This document shows, piece after piece, positions 19,089 to 30,416 of a stretch of 53,548 bases of DNA. The notes beneath the pieces were generated by a model that worked only from the letters and a program-made list of their open reading frames with translations, was not told the DNA's origin and did no database searches. Positions within the stretch are counted from its first letter, which is position 1; each line of letters starts with the position of its first letter. Both the position numbers and the translations under genes were made by a program. The DNA is from Hyphomicrobiales bacterium (lineage in GTDB: Bacteria; Pseudomonadota; Alphaproteobacteria; Rhizobiales; Xanthobacteraceae): positions 1 to 53,548 of the forward strand of contig JAFKKP010000306.1 of NCBI GenBank assembly GCA_017305515.1, written 5' to 3'.

Positions 19089-19966
19089 GCCTTCGCCTTG
19101 CCGAGCAGTTCGGCGATACCGGCTGCAACGCCGGTCTTCGGCGCGCCGAGTGCGCGCGACATACGCGCGATGTCCGCCACCAGATGATTGGGCTTGGTGA
19201 TCTTGTCCACATTGAAGACCGGGGCGCGGCCGACCTGACGGCCGATCTCTTCGCCGATGGCGCGCAGCGTCGTCACCTCCGGACCTGCGATATTGAAGAC
19301 GCGGCTCTCGGTGAGTTGCAGCGACTGCCGGATGGCGTTCACCGCGTCATCGACATGAATCGGATTGAGACGCAACCCGTCGTCGCCGTGCAGGAAAATT
19401 GGATTGCCGTCGCGCACGTTCGAAGCGAGGCGCGGCAGCAGCATCGGCGCAGGCTGCCCGGCGCCGTAGACGAAGAAAAAGCGCAGCGTCGCAACATTGA
19501 TCTGTCCGGCATATTGCTGGGCAAGCAGTTCTGCGGCGCGCTTGGCGGCGAAATAGAATCCAAGCTGGTTGCGCTGATCCGGCAGGTCGCCTGTCTCGCT
19601 GACGGGCTGCTCGCTTGTGCCATAAAGACCGCCGGTCGATCCCAGCACGAAATTGCGCGCGCCCGCCTTATGACTCCAGTCGAGCAGCCGCATGGTCGCT
19701 CCCGTACCGACCGCATAAACATCCATCGCCTGATTTGGAAAATCGCGAAAGTGCGACGATTGCGCCAGATGTACGACGGCATCGATCCTCTCAGGCAGCG
19801 CAACCGTCCAGTTCGGCTCGGCGAGATCCTGCACCAGCCACGTCACATTCGCAGCGGGCTGCGCGGACGCCTTGCGCACGAGCGCAAAAATCTCGTGCTC
19901 GCCGGCAAGACGCTTAATCAGCCGTCCGCCGACGAAACCCGCGCCGCCCGTGATGAGAATTCGCAT
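19085..19966 (-). CDS. NAD-dependent epimerase/dehydratase (SDR)
   Basis: A 293-residue extended SDR with NAD site GGAGFVGG (7-14) and catalytic Y138-x3-K142 (YFAAK). Its length and the NPIHVDDAVNAI region near residue 205 are standard for UDP-sugar epimerases, reductases and dehydratases. It could be the 4-keto reductase needed after the WbpM/CapD-like 4,6-dehydratase at 47577-49499 (to give FucNAc or QuiNAc), or act on the sugar handled by its neighbours WbqC and the deacetylase. The ATG at 19966 lies 5 nt after the WbqC stop; the stop overlaps the next start. Sequence alone does not give the reaction. Confidence 0.8.
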   Translation of the reverse strand: MRILITGGAGFVGGRLIKRLAGEHEIFALVRKASAQPAANVTWLVQDLAEPNWTVALPERIDAVVHLAQSSHFRDFPNQAMDVYAVGTGATMRLLDWSHKAGARNFVLGSTGGLYGTSEQPVSETGDLPDQRNQLGFYFAAKRAAELLAQQYAGQINVATLRFFFVYGAGQPAPMLLPRLASNVRDGNPIFLHGDDGLRLNPIHVDDAVNAIRQSLQLTESRVFNIAGPEVTTLRAIGEEIGRQVGRAPVFNVDKITKPNHLVADIARMSRALGAPKTGVAAGIAELLGKAKA

Positions 19967-19971
19967 AATCT

Positions 19972-20676
19972 CTAACCTGCCTGTGAACCGATCAGCTTCG
20001 CCGCGCCCTGTCCGCAATTCATCAGCGCGTCGATGGCCGACATTCCGGGAATGAATTCGCCGTTACCGATCTGCGGATAGGTAGGCGGCGCGTAGTCCTG
20101 ATATTTTACCGCGATGCCGCGGCTCGCAAACACATCGTCGTCCTGATAGCCGCCTGCGCCGTGACCAGCGAGATAGGTGTCGCCGCCAACAGCCGTGACG
20201 AGATTGGCGAGCAGTTCGTTGCTGTGCCCCCCGGCGCTCAGCGCGCTCGATCGCACGATCTTCGCGGGCGAAAGGCCGAGAACTTCCGCCACCGCAACAA
20301 TGCCCGTCATGTTGATGTCCGCGAGCGAAGCGGTGCGCAGGTCAAGCATCCTGTCGACGATGCCCATCGCCAGATCGAAGAACTTCGCTTTCGCATAGGA
20401 CTGCGCAATCGTGCTTCTGATCTTGCGCCGCCATTTCGGCTCGTCGACGACTTCGGCCTGATCGATGCGGTTGCGCGCGTCATGGCCGCGCCGCAACGGC
20501 ATCGTGATCCAGGCAGGCACGCCATTAACGATCATGCGTACCCGGTTGGTGTAATTGCCGCCGGTCAATTGCAGCGGCACCGAATCCAGAATGACGAACT
20601 TGTCCGCGCGCGCGAGCTTGTCGAAGAACCCAAGCCACGGCAGAAAATTCGGTTGATGAATGGCGACGACGGTCAT
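19972..20676 (-). CDS. WbqC-like family protein
   Basis: A 234-residue protein with the N-terminal block AIHQPNFLPWLGFFDKLA and the following NYTNRVRM and ITMPLRRG segments, which define the WbqC family. Near the C terminus AVGGDTYLAGHGAGGYQDDD matches the second conserved block. WbqC proteins occur in many O-antigen loci beside aminotransferases, formyltransferases and sugar epimerases. Their reaction is not established to my knowledge; an acyl or amino-sugar modification role is often assumed. Here the gene is coupled by ATGA to a formyltransferase-family gene and followed 5 nt later by an SDR, so the three may modify one amino sugar. Confidence 0.85.
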   Translation of the reverse strand: MTVVAIHQPNFLPWLGFFDKLARADKFVILDSVPLQLTGGNYTNRVRMIVNGVPAWITMPLRRGHDARNRIDQAEVVDEPKWRRKIRSTIAQSYAKAKFFDLAMGIVDRMLDLRTASLADINMTGIVAVAEVLGLSPAKIVRSSALSAGGHSNELLANLVTAVGGDTYLAGHGAGGYQDDDVFASRGIAVKYQDYAPPTYPQIGNGEFIPGMSAIDALMNCGQGAAKLIGSQAG

Positions 20677-21716
20677 ATCGCGCCAACCGACGTTTCGACA
20701 TGTTTCAGAAACAGTTCTTCTTCGGCAAAGCGGATCAAAGCCGACAAAATTTCCGAATTTGCCGAAGGATTGTTCACGACCGCCCGCGCCGTGCCGCTGC
20801 GATAGTCCACGGATGTCAGGCCTGCGCTCATTCCGCCGACATCAAACGCGAACGACGCGTTAGCGATCTCGCGCGCAGCGTCAGCGTTAGAAGACGCGTG
20901 CGGCATCAATGCCGAATTTCCATACTGCCATCCGCCGACAATCTGGCCCTTGAGTTCAGCCAGCTTCGGAAGCGATAACCAGCGGTCCAGAACTTCGGTG
21001 CGGCCGTCGGCTTCGTACCAGGCGCCGGGATGCGGCGCGACCAGCGCACGAACGAGATTGTAAATCCGCCTCAGCGGCCAATGCCACTCGAACCGGCCAT
21101 CTTCGGGGCGGCGGCGGTGCCAGTGATGGGCCTGCGATTCGTCCTGCGGCTTCGCGTCGATCTGTCCGGCGAGCACAAGTGGCATCCGCTTTTTCAGAAG
21201 AACATCCGTCGCGCGATTGATCCGCGCGCGCGCATCGATCCAGGTGTCCTCGAAACGCAGCGGCACGCTTTCCTGATCGACGATGGCGCCGGTGTCGATT
21301 CCGGCATCGACGCGGTGCATCGTCACGCCGCTTTGATACTCCTCATTTATCAGCGCCCATTCCGTGACGTTCGCGCCACGATATTGAGGTAGCAACGCGC
21401 CGTGAACATTGATCGTACTGCCGCGCGGGATCGACAGCACGTCAGGCGACAGGATCATCGAATAGGAGTTGATCAAAATCAGATCGGGGTTGAACGATTC
21501 CAGCTCGGCGAGAAACGCGGAAAACTCTGCCGACTTCGCCTTAGGCTGCACGAAGAGTCTTGCGCCAGCTGCTGCCGCCAGCTGTTCCATCTCGGCACTT
21601 TGGGCGGGTCGGATGGACGCGCGCACGACCGCTAGTTTCCCCACATCCGCAAGATGCGGAAGCATTTGCGGCACGCCTTGCGGGTCGCCGAATAACGCTA
21701 TGCGCCGGAACGCCAT
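20673..21716 (-). CDS. Sugar N-formyltransferase-like protein with complete catalytic triad
   Basis: A 347-residue protein of the formyl-THF-dependent transferase family. The Asn-His-Asp triad is visible as N103 and H105 (INVHGALLPQYRG) and D141 (DAGIDTGAIV), the arrangement found in Fmt, ArnA and sugar N-formyltransferases. The C-terminal extension (residues about 190-347, with LVRALVAPHPGAWYE) is like the post-catalytic domain of Fmt/ArnA-type proteins. In this locus it most likely formylates an amino sugar on UDP or dTDP rather than Met-tRNA. It starts at ATG 21716, overlapping the stop of the GT4 gene, and overlaps WbqC by ATGA. Substrate assignment is inference. Confidence 0.82.
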   Translation of the reverse strand: MAFRRIALFGDPQGVPQMLPHLADVGKLAVVRASIRPAQSAEMEQLAAAAGARLFVQPKAKSAEFSAFLAELESFNPDLILINSYSMILSPDVLSIPRGSTINVHGALLPQYRGANVTEWALINEEYQSGVTMHRVDAGIDTGAIVDQESVPLRFEDTWIDARARINRATDVLLKKRMPLVLAGQIDAKPQDESQAHHWHRRRPEDGRFEWHWPLRRIYNLVRALVAPHPGAWYEADGRTEVLDRWLSLPKLAELKGQIVGGWQYGNSALMPHASSNADAAREIANASFAFDVGGMSAGLTSVDYRSGTARAVVNNPSANSEILSALIRFAEEELFLKHVETSVGAI

Positions 21717-22842
21717 CAGACTTCCGCGAGCCTCCGGTATTCGCCGGCCAGTCGCTGCGCCAGCCTGTCATTGTCATGCAGTTTCAGGATCGAGGCGCGC
21801 GCGATGCGGCGCTTCGCTTCAAGCTCGATCGGGTTCGCCATGTAATGCGCGATGGTGTCGGCAAGACGCGGCAGCGTCGTGAAGATGAAACCGGAAGCGC
21901 GCAATTCGTCGGTCATGAATTCATCTCGCACAAACGTAATTGTCGGCACGCCGCACGCCATCGTCTCGATCTGCGCGTTGGCGTAATAGCCCATCTTCAT
22001 CTTGCCGACCGCGAGGTCCGCATTGGCAATTTCTACGAGCACCTGCGCATGCGGAATGTTGCTGAACCAGCGAAAGTCGATGTCGTGGCCCTTTGCTTTC
22101 AGGATGTCGATGGCCGCGACAATCTCGGCGGTCCCTTCGATCCCCGGCTGATTGGTGATGTGCACGATCGTGAACGGCCGGCCGGACGGCGGCGCATTGC
22201 GCTCGGTGACATCCGGCGAAAAGAACGGAAAGTGCGTGGCGTTCGGCAGAAAGTCCTTCATGTCCGGCGTCGTCACCAGAGTTGCGTCGGCGAATTCCTC
22301 CGCCCACACCCGCCGCCGCGCCGCGCTCATTGTCTGACACACATAAGGATGATGATCGCACGACTGACAGATATTAACGTCGGGATGGAGCTGCATATTA
22401 CGCATGCGGTCCCTCGCTTCGCAGCCGCGAAAATGCGCGACGAGCTTGCGATTCATGACCTTGAGCAGCGGAAGCTCCCAGCCAGTTTCCGAAATCGTAT
22501 ACATAAAGTGCGCGTGGACGACTTGGTACCGCGCGATCACCGTCCAGAATAGCCAAAATTCCTGCAACGCACGGAACGGCGGAATCGGCGACGGCACGAA
22601 ATTGATGTCGCACTGATTCCAGTGCGGGCTTCGTCCGATCGCAAGATAATCGGCCTTGATACCCTGCCGCCGCAGATGCCGCACCGTCTCGAACGGGATG
22701 TGCACCATGTACGAAACATGCAGAACCGAATTCGGATTCACGCGGCCGGCAAGCAGAAGCGCGAGCAGACGGTTGACCGGCCACAGCACCGCGCGCACCA
22801 ACATCGCGAACGGCTGCAAAACCGCCTTGATCGCCTTGCGGA

Positions 22843-22846
<4 letters not shown>
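21716..22846 (-). CDS. GT4-like glycosyltransferase with a cysteine-rich insert, TTG start
   Basis: A 376-residue GT-B protein with a hydrophobic, basic N terminus (residues 2-34) that may associate with the membrane. A cysteine cluster C142-x17-C160-x2-C163-x6-C170 sits between the two Rossmann domains, after LVAHFRGCE. The C-terminal block KMGYYANAQIETMACGVPTITF carries the donor-site glutamate region of GT4 enzymes. The cluster resembles that of the protein at 16954-18315 in spacing and position. I place the start at TTG 22846 because it forms a TTGA overlap with the AsnB stop, the junction style used across the locus; the next in-frame ATG is much further in. A longer ATG reading to 22888 would overlap AsnB by 46 nt. 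Confidence 0.77.
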
Positions 22847-24672
<1,826 letters not shown>

Positions 24673-24678
24673 AGCGCG

Positions 24679-26562
24679 TTACAGCTTGAATTCCCTGACG
24701 ACGTAGTCGGTCAGCATGCCGATGCATTCCTCGACCGAATGCTTGGCCGTATCGATGGTCATTTCCGGCGCGAGCGGCCGCTCGTAAGGCGCCGAGACGC
24801 CGGTGAATTCAGCGATCTCGCCGGCGCGCGCCTTCTTGTAATGTCCCTTCGGGTCGCGCTCCTCGCAGACCTCGACCGGCGCGCTGACGAAGATTTCGTG
24901 GAAATTCTCGCTCGCGCCGGAACGGATCCAGTCGCGATCGTTGCGATAGGGCGAGATGAACGACGAAATGACGATGGTACCGGATTCAGCGAAGAGTTTT
25001 GCGACCTCGCCGACGCGGCGGATGTTTTCCGCGCGATCCTTCTGCGAGAAGCCGAGATCGGAGGCGAGACCGTGACGGATGTTGTCGCCGTCCAGAACGT
25101 AGGCGTGCATGCCGCGCCGGGTGAGTTCGTGTTCGAGCAACAGAGCCAGCGTCGATTTACCCGCGCCCGGCAGACCGGTGAACCAGAGAATGCCGCTCTT
25201 GTGGCCGTTCATCTTCCAGCGTTCCTGCTGAGAAATGCGGTGATCGACCTGCTGGATGTTGTGCGAGCGAATAGCATGCGTCGCCGACTGATCCGGGAAA
25301 CCGGCCATGTCGATCAGCCCGCCGCCGACGATGGAAAAATCCTCAATCAGCACGCAGCGGCCGATGTTGGTATCGGTCATGAACGGATCGAGCGCGATCA
25401 TGCCGCGCGAACGGAATACGACGACGCCGACGCCGTTGCGCTCCAGCGTCTTGCTGTCGCTCGATGCCAGATCGTTGACATCGACGATCTTCTCAACAGT
25501 CTCGACCTGCACGACGTATTGCGCGGTACCGATCTGCATGCGGTAGCGCGATCCTTCCACAAGCGGCTTCCGGCCGAGCCAGAACAGATTGGCGCGGAAG
25601 ATGTTGGTCAGCATCGGCCGGCTGGTTTCGAGGCTTGCGACCTGTCCGCGCTCGACGAAAATTTCGGTGTCGAGCGTAAGGCCGACGGATTCGCCGGCGC
25701 TCGCGCTGGTCTTCGCGTCCGCATGCCACGTCTCGATGGACTTCACGCGCGCGGTCTTGCCCGAGGGCGAGAATACAAGCTTGTCGCCAACTTCTACCGA
25801 GCCGCGCTCGATGCGTCCGGCGACGATGCGGCGCTCGTCGAATTTGTAGACGTCCTGCACGGGGAGCCGCAGCGAGCCCTTGGCGTAGGCGTCGAACTTT
25901 TTGAAATTGTTCAACGCCTCAAGCAGTATCGGGCCCTTGTACCAGCCGATACGTGCCGAGCGCGCCGCGATGTTGTCGCCGTCGCGCGCAACGACAGGAA
26001 CCACTTCGATGCTGGCGCGATCGAAACCGAGCGAACCGAGATAGGCCACGACTTCGTCGCGCACTTCATCGAAACGCTGTTGCGAAAATTCAGCCAGATC
26101 CATCTTGTTGACCGCGACGATCACCTGACGCACGCCAAGAAGCTGCAAGAGATAGCCGTGACGACGCGTCTGTTCGCGCACGCCCTCCACCGCGTCGATC
26201 ACGAGCACAGCGCCTTCGGCGGCGGACGCGCCCGTCACCATGTTCTTAAGAAATTCCTGATGCCCCGGCGCGTCGATCACAAGATATTCGCGCGTCTTTG
26301 AGCTGAACCGAATCTGGCTGGTGTCGATGGTGATGCCCTGATCGCGCTCGGCCTGGAACGCATCGAGTAGAAACGCCCACTCGAACGGCATGCCGCGCTT
26401 CGACGACATCTGCTTGAGGGCTTCGAGCTTGCCTTCGAGCAGGCCGCCGGTGTCGTGAATGAGGCGGCCGACGAGAGTCGATTTGCCGTGATCGACATGG
26501 CCGACGATCACGACGCTGAATTGCGGCAGCACGTTCGCCGTCTCAGTTGTCTGCAAGTTCAT
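24679..26562 (-). CDS. cysNC: Bifunctional ATP sulfurylase GTPase subunit / APS kinase (CysNC, NodQ type)
   Basis: A 627-residue fusion. Residues 1-about 440 are the EF-Tu-like CysN GTPase (G1 GHVDHGKS 21-28, G3 DAPGH 97-101, G4 NKMD 152-155, followed by beta-barrel domains). Residues about 450-627 are APS kinase CysC (P-loop GLPGAGKS 463-470, DGDNIRHGL 491-499, SFISPYR 535-541). With CysD it turns sulfate and ATP into APS and then PAPS, the sulfate donor. It is coupled to cysD by ATGA. Its place inside a polysaccharide operon that also has a sulfotransferase gene suggests a dedicated PAPS supply, as with nodPQ/nodH, rather than only cysteine biosynthesis. No key motif is missing. Confidence 0.93.
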   Translation of the reverse strand: MNLQTTETANVLPQFSVVIVGHVDHGKSTLVGRLIHDTGGLLEGKLEALKQMSSKRGMPFEWAFLLDAFQAERDQGITIDTSQIRFSSKTREYLVIDAPGHQEFLKNMVTGASAAEGAVLVIDAVEGVREQTRRHGYLLQLLGVRQVIVAVNKMDLAEFSQQRFDEVRDEVVAYLGSLGFDRASIEVVPVVARDGDNIAARSARIGWYKGPILLEALNNFKKFDAYAKGSLRLPVQDVYKFDERRIVAGRIERGSVEVGDKLVFSPSGKTARVKSIETWHADAKTSASAGESVGLTLDTEIFVERGQVASLETSRPMLTNIFRANLFWLGRKPLVEGSRYRMQIGTAQYVVQVETVEKIVDVNDLASSDSKTLERNGVGVVVFRSRGMIALDPFMTDTNIGRCVLIEDFSIVGGGLIDMAGFPDQSATHAIRSHNIQQVDHRISQQERWKMNGHKSGILWFTGLPGAGKSTLALLLEHELTRRGMHAYVLDGDNIRHGLASDLGFSQKDRAENIRRVGEVAKLFAESGTIVISSFISPYRNDRDWIRSGASENFHEIFVSAPVEVCEERDPKGHYKKARAGEIAEFTGVSAPYERPLAPEMTIDTAKHSVEECIGMLTDYVVREFKL

Positions 26563-27356
26563 AGGTAGCCGTCAACCCGCAGCCGCTCAAAACTGTCTTC
26601 GGCCTCGTGATCCATCGCGCGGCCGGAACGCTCGGACACCGTGGTCTTGCGCAACTCATCGATAATCTCTGCGACCGTCGAAGCATAGCTGTCGACCGGA
26701 AACGTGATGTCCTTGTCGCCGAGCGAACGATAGCGCTTGCCGTTCTTGGCGAAATACAAATCCACGACAGGAATGTTCTCGCGCTGGATGTAGCGCCAGA
26801 TGTCGAGCTCGGTCCACAGCAACAGCGGATGGATTCGCAGATGGGTGCCTTCCGGATAGTCGGTGTTGTATTGGTCCCAGAATTCCGGCGGCTGATCGCG
26901 GAAGTCCCACTGCCCTGCTTCGCCGCGCGGACTGAACGTGCGCTCCTTCGCGCGCGTGGCCTCCTCATCGCGGCGGATACCGGTGATGAGTCCACCGAAC
27001 TTGAATTCCTCAAGCGCGGATTTCAGACCGGCAGTCTTTCGCGCAGCGGAACGCGCGGCGGGCGGCAGCGTCGGGTCGATGCTTTCGACCGGCGGACAAA
27101 ATACGACGCGAAGGTCGAGATTCCATTCGGTCTTGTAGCGATCGCGGAACGCATACATCTCCGGCATTTTCTTTTCGGTATCGATGGCGACAACCGGAAA
27201 CGGTACGTTGCCGAAGAATGCCTTCTTGGCGAGCCAGACCATGACGTTCGAATCTTTGCCGAACGACCACAGCATCGCAAGATTTCCGACACGGCTGAAC
27301 GCTTCGCGGAAGATGAAAACGCTGTGATTTTCGAGCTTCTGAAGATGATCCATCAT
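26559..27356 (-). CDS. cysD: Sulfate adenylyltransferase small subunit CysD (NodP type)
   Basis: A 265-residue protein with the PP-loop-like [15 protein letters not shown] (about 29-43), [15 protein letters not shown] near residue 125 and the C-terminal RSGRAMDHE block, all diagnostic of CysD. It catalyses APS formation together with the GTPase subunit encoded next to it, overlapping by ATGA. Two tandem ATGs (27356 and 27353) are possible starts; AAGG lies a few bases upstream. It follows the ABC permease gene by 16 nt. A housekeeping copy elsewhere in the genome cannot be excluded. Confidence 0.93.
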   Translation of the reverse strand: MMDHLQKLENHSVFIFREAFSRVGNLAMLWSFGKDSNVMVWLAKKAFFGNVPFPVVAIDTEKKMPEMYAFRDRYKTEWNLDLRVVFCPPVESIDPTLPPAARSAARKTAGLKSALEEFKFGGLITGIRRDEEATRAKERTFSPRGEAGQWDFRDQPPEFWDQYNTDYPEGTHLRIHPLLLWTELDIWRYIQRENIPVVDLYFAKNGKRYRSLGDKDITFPVDSYASTVAEIIDELRKTTVSERSGRAMDHEAEDSFERLRVDGYL

Positions 27357-27372
27357 TGCGCCTTGAAAAACA

Positions 27373-28212
27373 TCAGATCAATTCGTTGAGGAGCGCACGC
27401 GCGCGGTCAAGCACGAGGATGCCGAGCGCAAGCGCCGCAACCGTCATCGATAAGAAGATGATCCAGCTGACCGGATGGAACGTCGCGTCGAACACGTCGC
27501 GGAACGCGGCGATGACGTGAAAGAACGGATTGAACTGAAGCAGCGACCAGATCGCGGGACCGGCCATCTGTTCCGACATCACCACCGGCGACATATAGAC
27601 CAATAGCCCCAGCATCACCGAAATGATCTCGCGCAAATCCTTGAGCAGCACGCCGACCATCATCAGCGCCCAGGCGGAGCCGAGCACGAACAGGATCATC
27701 AGCGCGAGCGGGATCGGCAGCAGCAGAATCGTCCAGTGCAGACTGCCGTTGATCGCGGCCAGCAGCAGATAGACCACAAACGCAATCGACGGGCCGATCA
27801 TCGCCGACAAAAGACTGGTGACGGGAAGAATTTCGAGCGGATAGACTACCTGCTTGAGAACTTCGACGCGGTCGCGCACCAGCGACGGCGCTTCCTCAAG
27901 CGCCTTCGACAGAATCTGCCACGGCACCATGCCGGCCAGAACATAGACCGCGTAACCGAAGCGCCCTCCGGCATGGTCGAACCGCACGCCGAACACGAAC
28001 GTCACCACCACGACCAATGCGGCGACCTGAATGAACGGCCGTATCAGAAGCCATGCGATGCCGAGCAGCGCGCCCTTGTTGGAGACCATCAGTTCGCGCT
28101 TGGCCATCTCGCGCGCGAGCATCCAGTTCGTCGTGATGGCCTTGAACGTGCGCGACATCGGCGAACGCGCAGGTTTCGCGTTCGGTGCCGCGTTTTGACT
28201 GAGCGTTGTCAT
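27373..28212 (-). CDS. Polysaccharide ABC exporter permease (Wzm type)
   Basis: A 279-residue ABC-2 permease with about six membrane helices. It has the amphipathic N-terminal segment with MAKRELMVSNKGALLGIAWL typical of TagG/KpsM/Wzm and a conserved YVLAGMVPWQIL block near residue 90. With the Wzt-like ATPase at 30413-31756 it would export undecaprenyl-linked O-chain across the inner membrane. The usual wzm-wzt adjacency is broken by a glycosyltransferase-like gene and a sulfotransferase gene. The start overlaps the stop of the former (ATGA). Export of an O antigen rather than a capsule is suggested by the WaaL-like ligase at 49496-50764. Confidence 0.87.
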   Translation of the reverse strand: MTTLSQNAAPNAKPARSPMSRTFKAITTNWMLAREMAKRELMVSNKGALLGIAWLLIRPFIQVAALVVVVTFVFGVRFDHAGGRFGYAVYVLAGMVPWQILSKALEEAPSLVRDRVEVLKQVVYPLEILPVTSLLSAMIGPSIAFVVYLLLAAINGSLHWTILLLPIPLALMILFVLGSAWALMMVGVLLKDLREIISVMLGLLVYMSPVVMSEQMAGPAIWSLLQFNPFFHVIAAFRDVFDATFHPVSWIIFLSMTVAALALGILVLDRARALLNELI

Positions 28213-29441
28213 GCGTGTTGCGCCCTCTTCACGGCGTCCTGAACGAATCCGTAATATTTCTGAATGAAGGCTCTGTAATCGACTGCCTGCTCGCCGAAAT
28301 CCGACATCGCGCGTTGCAGCTTGACGAAGCTCTCGTCGCTCATATCGGCGAGTTCGCGCATGCGGGCCACGACTTCATCCGTCTGCACGGCACGCAGCAT
28401 CGGCGCCTTGCGGCCGTATTGCTTCTCGACGATTTCCGGAACGGCGCTGCTTACTGTCACCGCGCCCATCGCCGCCGAATCGCGGCCGATGCCGGACAAT
28501 TCGCGCAGATGCTCGCTGCATTCGGCGAACAGCACCGCATTCGGCAACGACAGATAGGTTGCAAGCTCATGCATGCCCAGATGAGGCACCCAGTCGATAT
28601 GATTCTTCAGCGGACTTTTCTCGACGAGCGCGAGAAACTGGTCGACCTCATTGCCATGCTTGCCCATGACGAGACGGATTTCGCCGCGCTCGACTTCCGG
28701 CAGTACGCACTCCAGCGCCTTCAGATAGCGTTCCGCGCCCTTGTAGATCAGCGAATGCGGATCGCTGAAATTCAGCCGCGAGAACCACATGAATACGCGC
28801 CGCGCGTTGCCGTGCCGCCCGATCAATTCCTTGCGAAGTTGCGGGCGAACGCGTTTGCGTGCACCCGCGCTGTCGCTTGGAAATCCCACGAATTTCCTTT
28901 TGCCGAGAAGATCGAGTTTCCTGAGTGCGATCGTGTGCTCCTCGAACGAGTCCACAACAAAATCGAGACGCTTGAGGGCTGCGCGAGCGAGCCCAGCGAG
29001 AATGAGATTGTAGTGCAGCCGGCGATTCCCCTGCGACAGCGCATAGTCCGGCTTGAACGGAAACGGCACATCACCGAGTTCCGCGCCCGTGCAGATCAGG
29101 CCGCGCGGCACCGGCAAACGCAGCGACGATATGAGACTGGCTGTGCCGCAGACGCCGACAAAATCGTAAGCCGCGCCGATCCTGCGTCCGATCTCGCCGG
29201 GACGCAGCGCGATTTTCCGCGCATCCGCAAACGGCACATCTTTTACGAAACCGGGCATTTCAATCAGATCGGGATCGAGATGGCGCGGATCGCCGCGATA
29301 CGGATCGATCGGCTGGATGATCCACAGATCGGCCTCGACACCGAACTCGCGCGACCACTTTGCGACCTGATAGTTCATGTTGTCGTCGTTGCCGAGAAAA
29401 AGCACCCGGAGTGGACGGCCGTTTAACGTGTATAAAGTCAT
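28209..29441 (-). CDS. Putative GT-B glycosyltransferase
   Basis: A 410-residue soluble protein. Its opening RVLFLGNDDNMNYQVAKWSR resembles the first strand-loop-helix of GT-B enzymes. A middle segment KRLDFVVDSFEEHTIAL and a later VFMWFSRLNFSDPH...KGAERYLKAL correspond to the linker and donor-binding start of GT4-like proteins. HLGMHELATYLSLPNAVLFAEC near 295 aligns with the usual region before the catalytic glutamate, but a clean E-x7-E motif is not obvious, so the activity call is cautious. It lies between the sulfotransferase (6 nt) and the Wzm gene (ATGA overlap), inside the export block, and may add the residue that is sulfated or recognised by Wzt. Confidence 0.6.
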   Translation of the reverse strand: MTLYTLNGRPLRVLFLGNDDNMNYQVAKWSREFGVEADLWIIQPIDPYRGDPRHLDPDLIEMPGFVKDVPFADARKIALRPGEIGRRIGAAYDFVGVCGTASLISSLRLPVPRGLICTGAELGDVPFPFKPDYALSQGNRRLHYNLILAGLARAALKRLDFVVDSFEEHTIALRKLDLLGKRKFVGFPSDSAGARKRVRPQLRKELIGRHGNARRVFMWFSRLNFSDPHSLIYKGAERYLKALECVLPEVERGEIRLVMGKHGNEVDQFLALVEKSPLKNHIDWVPHLGMHELATYLSLPNAVLFAECSEHLRELSGIGRDSAAMGAVTVSSAVPEIVEKQYGRKAPMLRAVQTDEVVARMRELADMSDESFVKLQRAMSDFGEQAVDYRAFIQKYYGFVQDAVKRAQHA

Positions 29442-29447
29442 GCACGC

Positions 29448-30416
29448 TCAGACCGGAAACGGCATTTTCGGGCTGTTGTAGCCGAGACGCTCCAGCATCC
29501 CCCGCACGGTCGCGTTCGATTTCAGGAAGCTGATTTCTTCCGGCGTGAACGTGCTGGCATATTTGTTGTCGATCTTCAGTGCCGGCCCCTGCTCGTAGAA
29601 TTTGCGGCGGAATTCCGGAACGCCCTTGTCGCCGCCATTCCAGTTCTTCTTGGTCTGAAAGACCGCGCCGTTGTTGCCGCCGATCTGGTGGAATTCGGCG
29701 CTGTAGAAATTATCGAGCTTGGGCTCGTAATTCAGTCCGAGCGAATTGAGAATCGGCTCGACGGTCCCGCGCTGATCTTCAACCAGCCGTTCGTAATGCA
29801 TGATGTGAAAATCCGCCTCCCCCGCGTCGCGCGGCAGATTGCGCAGCAGTCCGTCATAGTAGCGATCTAGCACGCCGATCCATTCAACCAGCAGAGCCTT
29901 ACGCGCGTGAGCCGGGCTGAATTGTGAGATCAAACGCGAGACGCGGTTTACTGGCTTCGCTCCGTCGATATTAATCATGCAAGATGCGAGATAACGGATC
30001 GGGTGTTTCACCATCAGGACGTAAGCCGGTTTCACATCCGTGTTCTGGCCGCGCGCAAGAATATCCGTGAACCAGTCCATCGACTTGGACGTATCCACGA
30101 TGATGTCCTTGCCGAAAATGCTTCTGGTGAAAGGATAGAAATTATCCTTCTGAATTCTGTTCCGTGCGCTTTTGTCCCAATGCTTGCAGTCAAGGCCGCA
30201 ACTCGTGCATGAGCCGCCGCCGGGCATATTGCGCTGATCGAGCAGGCCGATCATCTCACCGCCCGCATAGATCTTGGAATGCGCGCCGAGGATCAGATTG
30301 AGCACCGTGCTACCGGAGAAGCTCGTGCCGAGCACGGCGATCACACGCAGCGGTTTGGCTTGCGGCTTCGATGTCACGCGCGGCTTCGCAGCCGTCTTTT
30401 TAGCTGGAGATTTCAT
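29448..30416 (-). CDS. PAPS-dependent sulfotransferase
   Basis: A 322-residue protein with a lysine/alanine-rich N-terminal tail (about 22 residues). The 5'-phosphosulfate loop VLGTSFSGSTVLNLILG starts at residue 28 and the 3'-phosphate region VLMVKHPIRYLASCM at residue 133, matching the Sulfotransfer_1/3 fold. A C70-x2-C73-x3-C77 cluster follows the first motif. The start is ATG 30416, overlapping the Wzt stop (ATGA); a reading extended to 31112 would lie mostly within the Wzt gene. PAPS would come from the CysD/CysNC pair a few genes downstream. Its place between wzt and wzm genes suggests that sulfation and export are linked. The acceptor is unknown. Confidence 0.85.
   Translation of the reverse strand: MKSPAKKTAAKPRVTSKPQAKPLRVIAVLGTSFSGSTVLNLILGAHSKIYAGGEMIGLLDQRNMPGGGSCTSCGLDCKHWDKSARNRIQKDNFYPFTRSIFGKDIIVDTSKSMDWFTDILARGQNTDVKPAYVLMVKHPIRYLASCMINIDGAKPVNRVSRLISQFSPAHARKALLVEWIGVLDRYYDGLLRNLPRDAGEADFHIMHYERLVEDQRGTVEPILNSLGLNYEPKLDNFYSAEFHQIGGNNGAVFQTKKNWNGGDKGVPEFRRKFYEQGPALKIDNKYASTFTPEEISFLKSNATVRGMLERLGYNSPKMPFPV

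Noticed and set aside
25539-25549. TGCGGTAGCGC, an ops-core match on the + strand
   Set aside because: Antisense within cysNC, produced by Arg-Tyr-Arg codons; no leader or operon start is near it.
24679-27356. cysD-cysNC as ordinary cysteine-assimilation genes
   Set aside because: No cysH, cysI or cysG neighbours. They are embedded in the export and sulfotransferase block, so dedicated PAPS supply for sulfation is more likely, though sharing with assimilation cannot be excluded.
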